The notes below the pieces were generated by a model. That model saw only the letters and a list, made by a program, of their open reading frames with translations. It was not told the origin of the DNA and ran no database searches. A stretch of 14,645 nucleotides of DNA, taken from assembly GCA_002339265.1 (NCBI GenBank), contig DDKG01000050.1:1-14645 (forward strand), in the 5' to 3' direction. The DNA is from Massilia sp. UBA2604. Lineage in GTDB: Bacteria; Pseudomonadota; Gammaproteobacteria; Burkholderiales; Burkholderiaceae_D. Of this stretch, positions 1 through 7,358 are shown piece by piece. Position 1 is the stretch's first letter, and the number at the start of each line of letters is the position of its first letter. A program made the translations under genes and the position numbers.

Positions 1-10
1 CGTTTTGCAC

Positions 11-40
11 TATACTGGCGGGTCTGTCCAATCCGGACAG
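11..40 (+). promoter_or_regulatory. Possible rpsO promoter -10 element and 5' hairpin
   Basis: TATACT at 11-16 matches the sigma-70 -10 consensus in five of six bases. Its -35 box would lie outside the window. A perfect 6-bp inverted repeat follows directly (CTGTCC at 24-29, GGACAG at 35-40, 5-nt loop). It would form a hairpin at or very near the 5' end of the transcript. Such a hairpin can stabilise an mRNA, but this role is inferred. No U-tract follows, so it is not a convincing terminator of an upstream gene. Confidence 0.35.
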
Positions 41-102
41 CTATTTGATAAATCACGGTGCCTGGGGTTCCGACTCTTGCACCGCATGTGAAAGGTAACA
101 TC

Positions 103-372
103 ATGTCGGTTGAAAACATCAACAAAGCCGCAATCATCGCGGACAACGCACGTGGCCAGAACGATACCGGTTCGCCGGAAGTCCAGGTCGCACTGCTGAC
201 CGCACGCATCAACGAACTGAACGGCCACTTCAAGGCACACCAGAAGGATCACCACTCGCGTCGTGGCCTGATCATGATGGTCAACCGCCGTAAGAGCCTG
301 CTGGCTTACCTGAAGAACAAGGACCTGAATCGTTATCGCGACCTGATCGCCAAGCTGGGCCTGCGTAAGTAA
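103..372 (+). CDS. rpsO: 30S ribosomal protein S15
   Basis: S15 is a primary binding protein of the 16S rRNA central domain in the small ribosomal subunit. The 89-residue product has the usual family length and the hallmark segments: DTGSPEVQ near residues 21-28, the HxxDxHSRRGL-type region near 41-55, and the C-terminal [12 protein letters not shown]. The start at 103 is chosen over an in-frame ATG at 58 because it gives the standard S15 N-terminus (MSVENINK) and has an AAAGG ribosome-binding site at 91-95, 7 nt upstream. A strong terminator follows and pnp lies next, the common proteobacterial order. In E. coli S15 represses its own translation through a leader structure; I could not identify an equivalent here. 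Identification is secure. Confidence 0.98.
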   Translation: MSVENINKAAIIADNARGQNDTGSPEVQVALLTARINELNGHFKAHQKDHHSRRGLIMMVNRRKSLLAYLKNKDLNRYRDLIAKLGLRK

Positions 373-402
373 TCGCAAGTTCTTGCTTCAGACGGTTTAG
401 TC

Positions 403-447
403 AAAAATGCCTGCGCCAGTTGTCTGACGCGGGCATTTTTCGTTTTT
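403..447 (+). terminator. Intrinsic terminator or attenuator between rpsO and pnp
   Basis: AAAAATGCC at 403-411 pairs with GGCATTTTT at 432-440. The stem continues through a T:G wobble and G:C pairs (412-415 with 428-431). A further CAG/CTG helix (417-419 with 424-426) closes on a TTGT loop. The A-rich left arm and the T-tracts at 436-440 and 443-447 are typical of a Rho-independent terminator. In E. coli a similar structure lets part of the transcripts read into pnp; partial readthrough here is inferred. Confidence 0.88.
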
Positions 448-469
448 GCCGTCTTGTTGTTTGTTGCAA

Positions 470-540
470 GGCCATTGATAGGTGGCCCGTGGTGAGAGGT
501 GAACGACAGCTCCTGAAAATCTGTCGGTAAAATGAAAGGG
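470..540 (+). promoter_or_regulatory. pnp leader: two small hairpins and ribosome-binding site
   Basis: The leader holds GGCCA/TGGCC (470-474 with 483-487) and CGACAG/CTGTCG (504-509 with 521-526). A good Shine-Dalgarno site, AAAGGG at 535-540, lies 8 nt before the pnp ATG. In E. coli, PNPase represses itself after RNase III cuts a leader stem. The stems here are short, so a similar mechanism is only a possibility. No clear separate pnp promoter was found. Confidence 0.3.
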
Positions 541-548
541 ATTACCCA

Positions 549-2651
549 ATGTTTAATAAAGTTACGAAAACCTTCCAGTACGGTCAACACACGGTCACCC
601 TGGAGACGGGTGAAATCGCGCGCCAGGCTAGCGGCGCCGTCGTCGTGTCGGTCGAAGATACCGTCATCCTGGCAACCGTCGTTGCCCGCAAGGACGCCAA
701 GCCGGGCCAGGACTTCTTCCCGCTGACCGTCGACTACATGGAGAAAACGTACGCTGCGGGTAAGATCCCTGGCGGTTTCTTCAAGCGTGAAGGCCGTCCT
801 TCCGAAAAAGAAACGCTGACCTCGCGCCTGATCGACCGTCCGATCCGTCCACTGTTCCCGGAAGGCTACCTGAACGAAGTCCAGGTCATCATCCACGTGC
901 TGTCGGTCAACCCTGAAATCGATCCGGACATTCCGTCGATGATCGGCGCCTCGGCCGCCCTGTGCATCGCCGGCATCCCGTTCGCCGGTCCGATCGGCGC
1001 CGCGCGCGTCGGCTACGCCAACGGCCAGTACATCCTGAACCCGACCACCACCGAACTCAAGACCTCGCAGATGGACCTGGTCGTGGCCGGCACCGAAACC
1101 GCCGTCCTGATGGTGGAATCGGAAGCCCAGCAACTGTCCGAAGAAGTCATGCTCGGCGCGGTCGTGTTCGGCCACGAGCAAATGAAGGCCGTGATCGACG
1201 CGATCCACGACCTGGTCGCCGAAGGCGGCAAGCCGGAAGTCGAATGGGCGCCGGCGCCAAAGAACGAAGAACTGATCGCCCGCGTTGGCGAACTGGCCGG
1301 CGCCAAGGTCCGTGACGCCTACCAGACCCGCGAAAAATCGGCGCGCCAGCAGAAGCTGAAGTCGCTGTCGGCGGAAGTGATGGCCGAACTGTCGGCACAA
1401 GGCGTCGCCGCCGATGCTGGCGAAGTCGGCAACATCCTGTTCGACATGGAAGCCAAGGTCGTGCGTTCGCAGATCCTGGACGGCGAGCCGCGCATCGACG
1501 GCCGCGACACCCGCACCGTGCGTCCGATCTCGATCCGTTCGAGCGTCCTGCCGCGCACCCACGGCTCGGCCCTGTTCACCCGTGGCGAAACCCAGGCGCT
1601 GGTCGTTGCCACCCTCGGCACCGCGCGCGACAGCCAGAAGATCGACGCGCTGATGGGCGAGTACACCGACGACTTCATGATGCACTACAACATGCCTCCG
1701 TTCGCCACCGGCGAAACCGGTCGCGTGGGCACCCCGAAGCGCCGCGAAGTCGGCCACGGCCGCCTGGCCAAGCGCGCGCTGGTCGCCGCACTGCCTAACC
1801 CAGAAGATTTCAGCTACTCGGTGCGCCTGGTTTCGGAAATCACCGAATCGAACGGTTCGTCGTCGATGGCCTCGGTCTGCGGCGGCTGCCTGGCGTTGAT
1901 GGACGCCGGCGTGCCGATGAAAGCGCACGTGGCCGGCATCGCCATGGGCCTGATCAAGGAAGGCGGCAAGTTCGCCGTCCTGACCGACATCCTGGGCGAC
2001 GAAGATCACCTGGGCGACATGGACTTCAAGGTCGCCGGCACCGCGCAAGGCATCACCGCGCTGCAGATGGACATCAAGATCCAGGGCATCACCAAGGAAA
2101 TCATGCAGGTCGCACTGGCGCAAGCCAAAGACGGCCGCCAGCACATCCTGGCCGAGATGCAGAAGGCCATGCCGACCGTGAAGACCGAGCTGTCGGACTT
2201 CGCACCGCGGCTGATCACCATCCGCATCAACCCTGAGAAGATCCGTGACGTGATCGGCAAGGGCGGCGCCGTCATCCGCGCGCTGACCGAAGAAACCGGC
2301 ACCCAGATTGACATCACCGACGAAGGCATCGTGACCATCGCGTCGGTCGACGCCGCCGCCGGCCAGGAAGCCAAGCGCCGCATCGAAGAGCTGACCGCAT
2401 CGGTCGAAGTGGGCAAGACCTACGATGGCACCGTGCTCAAGCTGCTGGACTTCGGCGCGATCGTGCAAGTCATGCCTGGTAAAGATGGTCTGCTGCACAT
2501 CTCGCAGATCGCCAACGAGCGCGTCAACGCCGTTGCCGACTACCTGAAAGAAGGCCAGCAAGTGCGCGTCAAGGTGCTGGAGACCGACGAGCGCGGTCGT
2601 CTGAAGCTGTCGATGAAGGCGGCCGATCCGGTTGAAGGCGCGGCCGAGTAA
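549..2651 (+). CDS. pnp: Polyribonucleotide nucleotidyltransferase (PNPase)
   Basis: PNPase is a phosphorolytic 3'-to-5' exoribonuclease that releases nucleoside diphosphates. It acts in cytoplasmic mRNA decay, often within the RNase E degradosome. The 700-residue product is close to the 711 of E. coli. In order: first RNase PH core (about 12-142, with [20 protein letters not shown]), helical linker domain, second RNase PH core (about 325-550), KH domain with the IGKGG loop near residue 571, and S1 domain from about 621. The [11 protein letters not shown] block puts D486, D492 and K494 at the same numbers as the E. coli catalytic residues. Start 549 has AAAGGG 8 nt upstream. The gene appears intact and is followed by its own terminator. 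Confidence 0.98.
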   Translation: MFNKVTKTFQYGQHTVTLETGEIARQASGAVVVSVEDTVILATVVARKDAKPGQDFFPLTVDYMEKTYAAGKIPGGFFKREGRPSEKETLTSRLIDRPIRPLFPEGYLNEVQVIIHVLSVNPEIDPDIPSMIGASAALCIAGIPFAGPIGAARVGYANGQYILNPTTTELKTSQMDLVVAGTETAVLMVESEAQQLSEEVMLGAVVFGHEQMKAVIDAIHDLVAEGGKPEVEWAPAPKNEELIARVGELAGAKVRDAYQTREKSARQQKLKSLSAEVMAELSAQGVAADAGEVGNILFDMEAKVVRSQILDGEPRIDGRDTRTVRPISIRSSVLPRTHGSALFTRGETQALVVATLGTARDSQKIDALMGEYTDDFMMHYNMPPFATGETGRVGTPKRREVGHGRLAKRALVAALPNPEDFSYSVRLVSEITESNGSSSMASVCGGCLALMDAGVPMKAHVAGIAMGLIKEGGKFAVLTDILGDEDHLGDMDFKVAGTAQGITALQMDIKIQGITKEIMQVALAQAKDGRQHILAEMQKAMPTVKTELSDFAPRLITIRINPEKIRDVIGKGGAVIRALTEETGTQIDITDEGIVTIASVDAAAGQEAKRRIEELTASVEVGKTYDGTVLKLLDFGAIVQVMPGKDGLLHISQIANERVNAVADYLKEGQQVRVKVLETDERGRLKLSMKAADPVEGAAE

Positions 2652-2689
2652 TTCGGACTGCCAGCAAGTGAGCGGTTCGCCGCTCGATG

Positions 2690-2726
2690 AAAAAACCGTC
2701 AGTGCGTGAGCCTGGCGGTTTTTTTT
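2690..2726 (+). terminator. Intrinsic terminator of pnp
   Basis: A continuous 13-bp stem pairs AAAAAACCGTCAG (2690-2702) with CTGGCGGTTTTTT (2712-2724), with one T:G wobble and a 9-nt loop. The right arm runs into eight consecutive T (2719-2726). This is a textbook Rho-independent terminator and isolates the rpsO-pnp unit from the next gene. Confidence 0.93.
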
Positions 2727-2774
2727 CGCCGTGTAGAAGCGACAATGTGTGAGAAAGCGCGGCATCCCGGCGAC

Positions 2775-2803
2775 TATACTTGGTCCATATGGACATCGGA
2801 GGG
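2775..2803 (+). promoter_or_regulatory. Possible promoter, palindrome and ribosome-binding site for the 2814 gene
   Basis: TATACT at 2775-2780 resembles a sigma-70 -10 box; no good -35 match lies at the right distance. Immediately downstream is a perfect 12-bp palindrome, GTCCATATGGAC (2783-2794), where transcription should start. GGAGGG at 2798-2803 is a strong Shine-Dalgarno site 10 nt before the ATG. The palindrome may be an operator, but one of this size is expected a few times by chance in a window this long. Confidence 0.35.
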
Positions 2804-2813
2804 ACGTCTGCAC

Positions 2814-3707
2814 ATGAACAGCAAACGTTGGCTAAGCGGTGCACTCTTCGTGGCAACCTTGCTCATCGCGGCATGGATGTGGAATGACCGAAGCGCCGGC
2901 CCCGGTGTGCCGGAAGCGCCGCCGACTGCGATGCCAGCGCAGGCATCCCGACCGGCCGCGCCTGCGGCATTGCCGCCTGCGCCGGCCCTGCCGGCGATGC
3001 CGACCAGGGAGTTGGACTTGCCGCTTGCCGATCAGGTCGAGCGACTGCTGGCAACGCAAGACCCGAAGGACGCCTACACCGCCTACTTGCTGCTGGCGTC
3101 GTGCGTCATTGTCAACGACACCCACGACCTCAAATTCTACGACTCCACGCTGCGCACCAGCCGCGCCATGACTGCTGCCGAGCGGCAGCAGGTAACGGCA
3201 TGGTGCAGCGGGATGACCGAACGCGAGCGGCAAGCCCGTCTCGATCATCTCGCCATTGCTGCCAGGGGCGGAGTCGCCGGCGCGGCGTGGACATTCTTTG
3301 CCGAAGGGCCGTTCGGCGACCCGAGCGCATTGCAGACCCGCCCGGACGATCCGCTGGTGCGCGAATGGAAGGCGACTGCCGCCGCCCAGCTGGCGCAGGC
3401 TGCGGAAGCGGGTGACGAGACGACGCTGCTGCTATGGGGGTTCAAGAATCTGAAGGCCGACGGGACGTTGGATACGGATCCCGCGCTCGGTTACGGCTAT
3501 CTGCTGGCGTATGGCCTCATTGCGCCTGACCGTATCCTCGGCGGTACGCCAGCGGCGCAACAGTATGCCGAAGGCAGCAATCTCATGAAGGCGCTGGGCG
3601 GCGCCTTGAGCCCTGAACAGCGCGCCGCTGCGATGGCGGCGGCGCAGCGGATCGCGGCCAAGGTCAAAGCCAAACGACAGCGCGCCGGAGACCAGCAAGG
3701 CGGCTAG
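2814..3707 (+). CDS. Uncharacterised membrane-anchored or exported alpha-helical protein
   Basis: I do not recognise a named family. The 297-residue product has a basic start (MNSKR), one hydrophobic segment (about 8-23) serving as an uncleaved anchor or signal, a Pro/Ala-rich linker (about 29-66), and an Ala-rich helical domain to the end. Stretches near 140-165 and 185-235 (LAxAAxxGxxxA-type spacing) hint at Sel1/TPR-like helical repeats; this is weak. Two cysteines, C97 and C131, could form a periplasmic disulfide. The ATG at 2814 is preferred over upstream in-frame starts because it follows GGAGGG and begins right before the hydrophobic segment. The gene is monocistronic, lying between the pnp terminator and a convergent gene, so context gives no functional clue. 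Confidence 0.8.
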   Translation: MNSKRWLSGALFVATLLIAAWMWNDRSAGPGVPEAPPTAMPAQASRPAAPAALPPAPALPAMPTRELDLPLADQVERLLATQDPKDAYTAYLLLASCVIVNDTHDLKFYDSTLRTSRAMTAAERQQVTAWCSGMTERERQARLDHLAIAARGGVAGAAWTFFAEGPFGDPSALQTRPDDPLVREWKATAAAQLAQAAEAGDETTLLLWGFKNLKADGTLDTDPALGYGYLLAYGLIAPDRILGGTPAAQQYAEGSNLMKALGGALSPEQRAAAMAAAQRIAAKVKAKRQRAGDQQGG

Positions 3708-4546
3708 TCGCCGGCAAGGCCGGGGAGGTCGGCCGAGCAGGCGAGGTCTTTCTGCCCTTCGAGTTGCGCCAGCCTGCCAGTCAGCGCCGCATGGATCGAC
3801 TCGAATGCCGTCGATCCCAGTGTGATGCGGCGCGGCGCCGGCGCCTGCTCGGCCGAGTCGATCATGACCTCCACCATCCGCACCGGGTCGCCGGTGAGCT
3901 TGAAACTGCCGTCGGCCAGCGCGCGCCGCACGCCGCCGGACGGCGTATCGATATAAGCGTCCAATGCGGGCGCCGCATCCAGGCCTGCGGCGAAATTCGT
4001 CGGCGTCGGCCCCGGTTCCGCCAGCGTAAAATCGATGCCAAACGGCGCGACTTCCTGCGCCACCGATTCGACGAAGCCTTCAATGCCCCATTTGGTCGCG
4101 TGATACACGCTGAAGTTCGGGTAAGCGATCTGGCCGCCCTCGGACGAGACCTGGATCACCCGCCCGCCGCCCTGCTGACGCAGATGGGGCAGGGCGGCGC
4201 GGATCAGCTGGATCGAGCCGAGCAGGTTGGTGTCGAGCTGGCGCTTGACCTGCGCATCGCTCAATTCCTCGGCCGCGCCGAACAGGCCGTAGGCGGCATT
4301 GCTGACCACGACGTCGATGCGGCCGAGCTCCGCGAAGGCGCGCGCCAGCACGTCACGGATCGCGTCGTGATCGAGCACGTCCAGCTGCGCCACCCACAGC
4401 TGCCCGGGATAGCGCGCCTGCAGCTCAGCCAGCGCTGTGGGACTACGCAAGGTGGCGGCCACGCGGTCGCCGCGGGCCAGCAGTTGTTCGGTCATGATGC
4501 GGCCAAAGCCGGTCGAAGTGCCGGTGATGAACCAGGTGCGTTGCAT
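3704..4546 (-). CDS. Short-chain dehydrogenase/reductase (SDR), classical type
   Basis: This is a predicted cytoplasmic NAD(P)-dependent oxidoreductase of 280 residues; the substrate is unknown. The Rossmann cofactor motif TGTSTGFG is at residues 8-15 and the NAAYG version of the NNAG motif at 83-87. The catalytic tetrad is present: N107, S134 or S135, Y148 and K152 (the YHATK form of YxxxK). The start at 4546 is chosen because AAGGAGA (4553-4559 on the minus strand) lies about 6 nt upstream; an ATG seven codons earlier lacks such a site. It is divergent from a LysR regulator, a common arrangement in which the regulator controls the enzyme gene. Its TAG stop overlaps that of the convergent gene at CTAG (3704-3707). 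Confidence 0.92.
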   Translation of the reverse strand: MQRTWFITGTSTGFGRIMTEQLLARGDRVAATLRSPTALAELQARYPGQLWVAQLDVLDHDAIRDVLARAFAELGRIDVVVSNAAYGLFGAAEELSDAQVKRQLDTNLLGSIQLIRAALPHLRQQGGGRVIQVSSEGGQIAYPNFSVYHATKWGIEGFVESVAQEVAPFGIDFTLAEPGPTPTNFAAGLDAAPALDAYIDTPSGGVRRALADGSFKLTGDPVRMVEVMIDSAEQAPAPRRITLGSTAFESIHAALTGRLAQLEGQKDLACSADLPGLAGD

Positions 4547-4662
4547 GGTCGTTCTCCTTGTCGTCATGGTCGCCGGATGGCTTCCTTTGAAAACAGAATA
4601 GACGAACACATTGCTGTTATCATCCCTCCAATCCCGCATGCATTAGTGAAAAATTACCAGCA
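4547..4662. promoter_or_regulatory. Divergent SDR/lysR intergenic control region
   Basis: The 116-bp region between the divergent starts is AT-richer than its surroundings and should hold both promoters and the LysR operator. A candidate dyad is AACA-N6-TGTT at 4605-4618. A second AT-rich stretch at 4639-4656 includes ATGCAT. I could not assign convincing -35/-10 pairs or a clear T-N11-A LysR box with matching arms. The regulatory role therefore rests mainly on gene arrangement. Confidence 0.4.
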
Positions 4663-5562
4663 ATGTCCCAACCCGACCTCGACAGCCTGCGCGCCTTCGT
4701 CGCCATCGCCCACCGCCGCAGCTTCCGCAAGGCGGCGGACGAACTAGGCGTCTCGCCCTCGACCTTGAGCCACATGATGCGCGCAATGGAAGAGGGCCTT
4801 GGCGTGCGGCTCCTGCATCGCACCACCCGCAGTGTCGCGCCGACCGAGGCCGGTGAACACTTCCTGCGCCGGATCGAACCGGTGCTGCGTGAATTGGGAG
4901 ACACGCTGGAAGATGTCAGCGGTTTCGGTGGGCGGCCAGGCGGAACGCTGCGCATCAACACAGCCGAGCCGACCGCGCGCTGGCTGTTGCAGCGCGCGGT
5001 GCCGGTGTTCCAGCAACGATATCCGGAAGTCTCTCTCGACCTCTTCGTCGAAAATGGCTTGGTCGACATCGTCGCCGCCGGCTTCGATGCCGGCGTGCGC
5101 CTGCTGGAGGCGGTCCCGCAAGACATGCACGTCGCCCCATTCGGCGCGCCAGTGCGCTTCATGCCGGTGGCGTCGCCCGCCTACCTGCAGGCGCATGGAA
5201 CCCCGCACGTGCCGGATGACCTGCGCACGCACGGGTGCATCCGCATGCGCATGCAGAGCGGGAAGATCTATCGCTGGGAGTTCGCGCGCCACGGCCAGGC
5301 CTTCGCCATCGACGTCCCCGGCACGCTGGTCCTGAACCAGGTCGGCCTGATGGTAGAGGCCGCTGCGGCCGGCCGCGGTATCGCCTATGTGCCGGACACG
5401 ACGGCGCGCGACTACCTGGATGACGGCCGCCTGCTGCCTCTTTTGCAGGAGTGGTGCCAGCCGTCGTCCGAGCTGGCGCTGTACTATCCGGGGCATCGCC
5501 ACGTGCCGGCGGCGCTGCGCGCCTTTATCGGCGTGCTGCAAGAGGTGTATCCGCCAGCTTGA
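4663..5562 (+). CDS. LysR-family transcriptional regulator
   Basis: The 299-residue product has the usual LysR length. The N-terminal winged helix-turn-helix (about 5-64) contains the family pattern FRKAADELGVSPSTLSHMM, followed by LGVRLLHRTTRSVAPTEAG. A linker helix follows, then an effector-binding domain from about residue 90 (GTLRINTAEP onward, with VDIVAAGFDAGVRL and ending before the PAALRAFIGVL helix). The pattern is close to the CrgA/DmlR-like subgroup. LysR proteins usually repress their own gene and activate a divergent neighbour when they bind a small molecule, so the SDR gene is the likely target. No strong Shine-Dalgarno site is seen before the ATG. The effector is unknown. Confidence 0.95.
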   Translation: MSQPDLDSLRAFVAIAHRRSFRKAADELGVSPSTLSHMMRAMEEGLGVRLLHRTTRSVAPTEAGEHFLRRIEPVLRELGDTLEDVSGFGGRPGGTLRINTAEPTARWLLQRAVPVFQQRYPEVSLDLFVENGLVDIVAAGFDAGVRLLEAVPQDMHVAPFGAPVRFMPVASPAYLQAHGTPHVPDDLRTHGCIRMRMQSGKIYRWEFARHGQAFAIDVPGTLVLNQVGLMVEAAAAGRGIAYVPDTTARDYLDDGRLLPLLQEWCQPSSELALYYPGHRHVPAALRAFIGVLQEVYPPA

Positions 5563-5621
5563 GCCCGCCACTGAAGCCCTTACCCGGCGTGCGGGAATCG
5601 CAGCAAACCCAACGAATCTGC

Positions 5622-5652
5622 TTGACCCTCTAGCGGCTACAGGGTATTTAAT
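5622..5652 (+). promoter_or_regulatory. MerR-type metal-responsive promoter of the czc operon
   Basis: The -35 box TTGACC (5622-5627) and -10 box TTTAAT (5647-5652) are separated by 19 bp, longer than the sigma-70 optimum. A 21-bp dyad fills the spacer: left arm ACCCT-n-TAGC (5625-5634), centre G5635, right arm GCTA-n-AGGGT (5636-5645). This is the architecture of promoters controlled by MerR-family metal sensors, which bind the dyad and untwist the over-long spacer when metal is bound. From memory, the arms look most like CadR/PbrR/ZntR operators (Cd, Pb, Zn). It points toward czcI, with the predicted mRNA start about 50 nt before its ATG. No merR-family gene is in the window, so the regulator must be encoded elsewhere. 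Confidence 0.85.
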
Positions 5653-5707
5653 AGCTGGTAGCAAAAATTGGCCGACCGGCCCTGCGCTCCCTGACTACCC
5701 TGACGCG

Positions 5708-6043
5708 ATGCGACGCCTGATCCTGATACTCCTGCTGCTCATGATGCCCCTCCAGGCCGCCTGGGCCGCCGGCGCGCCGTATTGCAGTCATGACGAACAG
5801 ACCATGCATCCGGGCCACCACGTCCACAAGCATCCACCGTCGGCCAACCAGGACGATGGCGCGCCGGGCGACCATTGCGACGATTGCGACGCCTGCCACC
5901 ACCTGTCGGCCAGCGCCGTCCTGTCGGCGCAACCCAACCTCCCTCTGCCAAAAGGCGCCCCGCACCTGCGCGGCGAATTGCGGCGCTACGTCTCCCACGT
6001 CCCCGACCTGATTCCTCCGCCCGACCGGCCACGCCGCATCTAA
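5708..6043 (+). CDS. czcI: CzcI-like Cys/His-rich exported protein of the czc operon
   Basis: The 111-residue product has a clear signal peptide (MRRLILILLLLMMPLQAAWA, cleavage after AWA or AAG). The mature part is rich in metal ligands: C26, H28, a His cluster at 34-42 (HPGHHVHKH), and HCDDCDACHH at 56-65 with cysteines 57, 60 and 63. The MRR start, hydrophobic core ending Q-A-A-W-A, His cluster, central Cys/His motif and C-terminal PDRP resemble CzcI of Cupriavidus, a periplasmic protein at the head of czcICBA thought to affect metal response. The exact role is not settled. No good Shine-Dalgarno site precedes the ATG, but no other in-frame start fits. It is the first gene after the MerR-type promoter. 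Confidence 0.82.
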   Translation: MRRLILILLLLMMPLQAAWAAGAPYCSHDEQTMHPGHHVHKHPPSANQDDGAPGDHCDDCDACHHLSASAVLSAQPNLPLPKGAPHLRGELRRYVSHVPDLIPPPDRPRRI

Positions 6044-6045
6044 GG

Positions 6046-6096
6046 CGGCGGGGATCTTCATAACGCCGCAGACGCGGCGCATCGCGTGCCCCGCCG
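6046..6096 (+). other. Nested hairpin in the czcI-czcC spacer
   Basis: An outer 8-bp stem, CGGCGGGG (6046-6053) with CCCCGCCG (6089-6096), encloses an inner hairpin, CGCCGC (6064-6069) with GCGGCG (6074-6079) and an AGAC tetraloop. It lies 2 nt after the czcI stop and ends 15 nt before the czcC ribosome-binding site GGAG (6112-6115). There is no U-tract, so it is not a standard terminator. It could protect or separate mRNA segments and set czcI and czcCBA levels apart. GC-rich DNA forms such stems easily, so the function is inferred. Confidence 0.5.
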
Positions 6097-6122
6097 GACA
6101 TCCAACCGTTCGGAGCATCATC

Positions 6123-7358
6123 ATGAAACATCGTTTGACACCGCTGCTGGCGGCGCTCGCGCTCGCCTGCGCGTGCCTGCCTGCCGCGGCGTGGTCGGCG
6201 CCACTCACCCTGGAAGCGGCCATCGACCTGGCGCTGCGCGCCAATCCCTCCTTGCGCGCCGCCGGCAGTGAAGTGGCGGCGCAAGAGGGCGCGCTGACCC
6301 AGGCCGGGACGCTGCCCAATCCCGAGCTCGAGCTGCTGCGCGAGGGAGAGCAAAGCGACAACCGCACCACGACCGCCACCCTGAACATTCCCATCGAATT
6401 GGGCGGCAAGCGCGCGGCGCGGGTCGACGCCGCGCGCCAGGAAAAGGAGCTGGCCGCGATCGCGCTGGAGGCGGAACGGGCCAGGGTGCGCGCCGATACT
6501 GCGGCCGCCTTCCATGACGTGGTCGCGGCCCAGGAACGCGAGCGCATGGCCCAGGAACTGGTATCGCTTGCCGGCCGCGCGCTGGCCGCCGCCGGCAAGC
6601 GGGTCGAGGCCGGGACCTTGTCCCCGGTCGAGGAAACCCGCGCCCGCGTGGCCCAGGGCAGCGCCCGGATCGAGGCGCTGCAGGCGGGACGCGACCTGGA
6701 AGGCGCGCGCATCCGCCTGGCCGCCCTGTGGGCCGGCGACGCGCGCCAGCTGAACATCAATGCACCGCAGAGCGCAGCGCTGCCATTGGCGCCGCCGCTG
6801 GACCGGTTGCTGGCGCAGCTCGACCGATCTCCGGCCATGCGCCATGCGCGCATCGAGGTGGGACGCCGTGAGGCGCTGGCCCGGCTGGAGAAGAGTCGGC
6901 GCACGCCCGATGTCAACGTGATCGTCGGCGCCCAGCGCGAAGGGCCGGATACCCGCAACCGCGCGGTGCTCGGCCTGTCGGTGCCGCTGCCGCTGTTCAA
7001 CCGCAACGACGGCGCCGTGCTCGATGCCCTGCGCCGGGTCGACAAGGCGCGCGACGAGCAAGACGCCGAAGGGGCGCGCCTGCGCGCCGAACTGGCCCAG
7101 GCGCATGCGCGGCTCACGGCGGCGCTGGGTGAGTGCGCCCTGATCGCGGACGAGGTGCTGCCCGGCGCCGAAGACGCCCAGCGCGCGGCCAGCCGCGGTT
7201 TCGAACTCGGCAAGTTCGGTCTGATCGACGTGCTCGACGCCCAGCGTGTGCTGGCCCAATCGAAGAACCAATACTTGAACGCCGTCGCCGAGAGCCATCG
7301 CGCCGCGGCCGACATCGCACGGCTGCTCGGACACGCAGCCGTCCAGGAGAATCCATGA
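6123..7358 (+). CDS. czcC: Outer-membrane factor CzcC (TolC-like) of the cation efflux pump
   Basis: CzcC is the outer-membrane channel that lets the CzcCBA pump expel Co, Zn or Cd ions from the cell. The 411-residue product matches the family length. It has a signal peptide (MKHRLTPLLAALALACACLP, with likely cleavage after AWSA near residue 26) and the outer-membrane efflux protein pattern: LTLEAAIDLALRANPSLRAA near the mature start, PNPELE, long Ala-rich helical hairpins, the VPLPLFNRNDGA turn in the second half, and FELGKFGLIDVLDAQR near the end. The two cysteines in the leader do not form a good lipobox. GGAG at 6112-6115 lies 7 nt before the ATG. Its stop overlaps the czcB start by 4 bp (ATGA). 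Confidence 0.93.
   Translation: MKHRLTPLLAALALACACLPAAAWSAPLTLEAAIDLALRANPSLRAAGSEVAAQEGALTQAGTLPNPELELLREGEQSDNRTTTATLNIPIELGGKRAARVDAARQEKELAAIALEAERARVRADTAAAFHDVVAAQERERMAQELVSLAGRALAAAGKRVEAGTLSPVEETRARVAQGSARIEALQAGRDLEGARIRLAALWAGDARQLNINAPQSAALPLAPPLDRLLAQLDRSPAMRHARIEVGRREALARLEKSRRTPDVNVIVGAQREGPDTRNRAVLGLSVPLPLFNRNDGAVLDALRRVDKARDEQDAEGARLRAELAQAHARLTAALGECALIADEVLPGAEDAQRAASRGFELGKFGLIDVLDAQRVLAQSKNQYLNAVAESHRAAADIARLLGHAAVQENP

Noticed and set aside
528..533. TAAAAT as a -10 box for a pnp promoter
   Set aside because: It lies directly against the ribosome-binding site, so the transcript would start at or inside it, and there is no good -35 box at normal spacing.
333..2813. 826-codon open frame on the minus strand opposite pnp
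   Set aside because: pnp is certain on the plus strand. The antisense frame is an artefact of third-position G/C bias; its translation is low-complexity, rich in His, Asp, Gln and Arg, and has no recognisable domain.
3764..4747. 327-codon plus-strand open frame across the SDR gene and into the LysR gene
   Set aside because: It lies antisense to the SDR, which has a full catalytic tetrad, and overlaps the LysR start in another frame.
5583..5594. Short GC stem (CCCG...CGGG) after the LysR gene as a terminator
   Set aside because: Only a 4-bp stem and no following T-tract.
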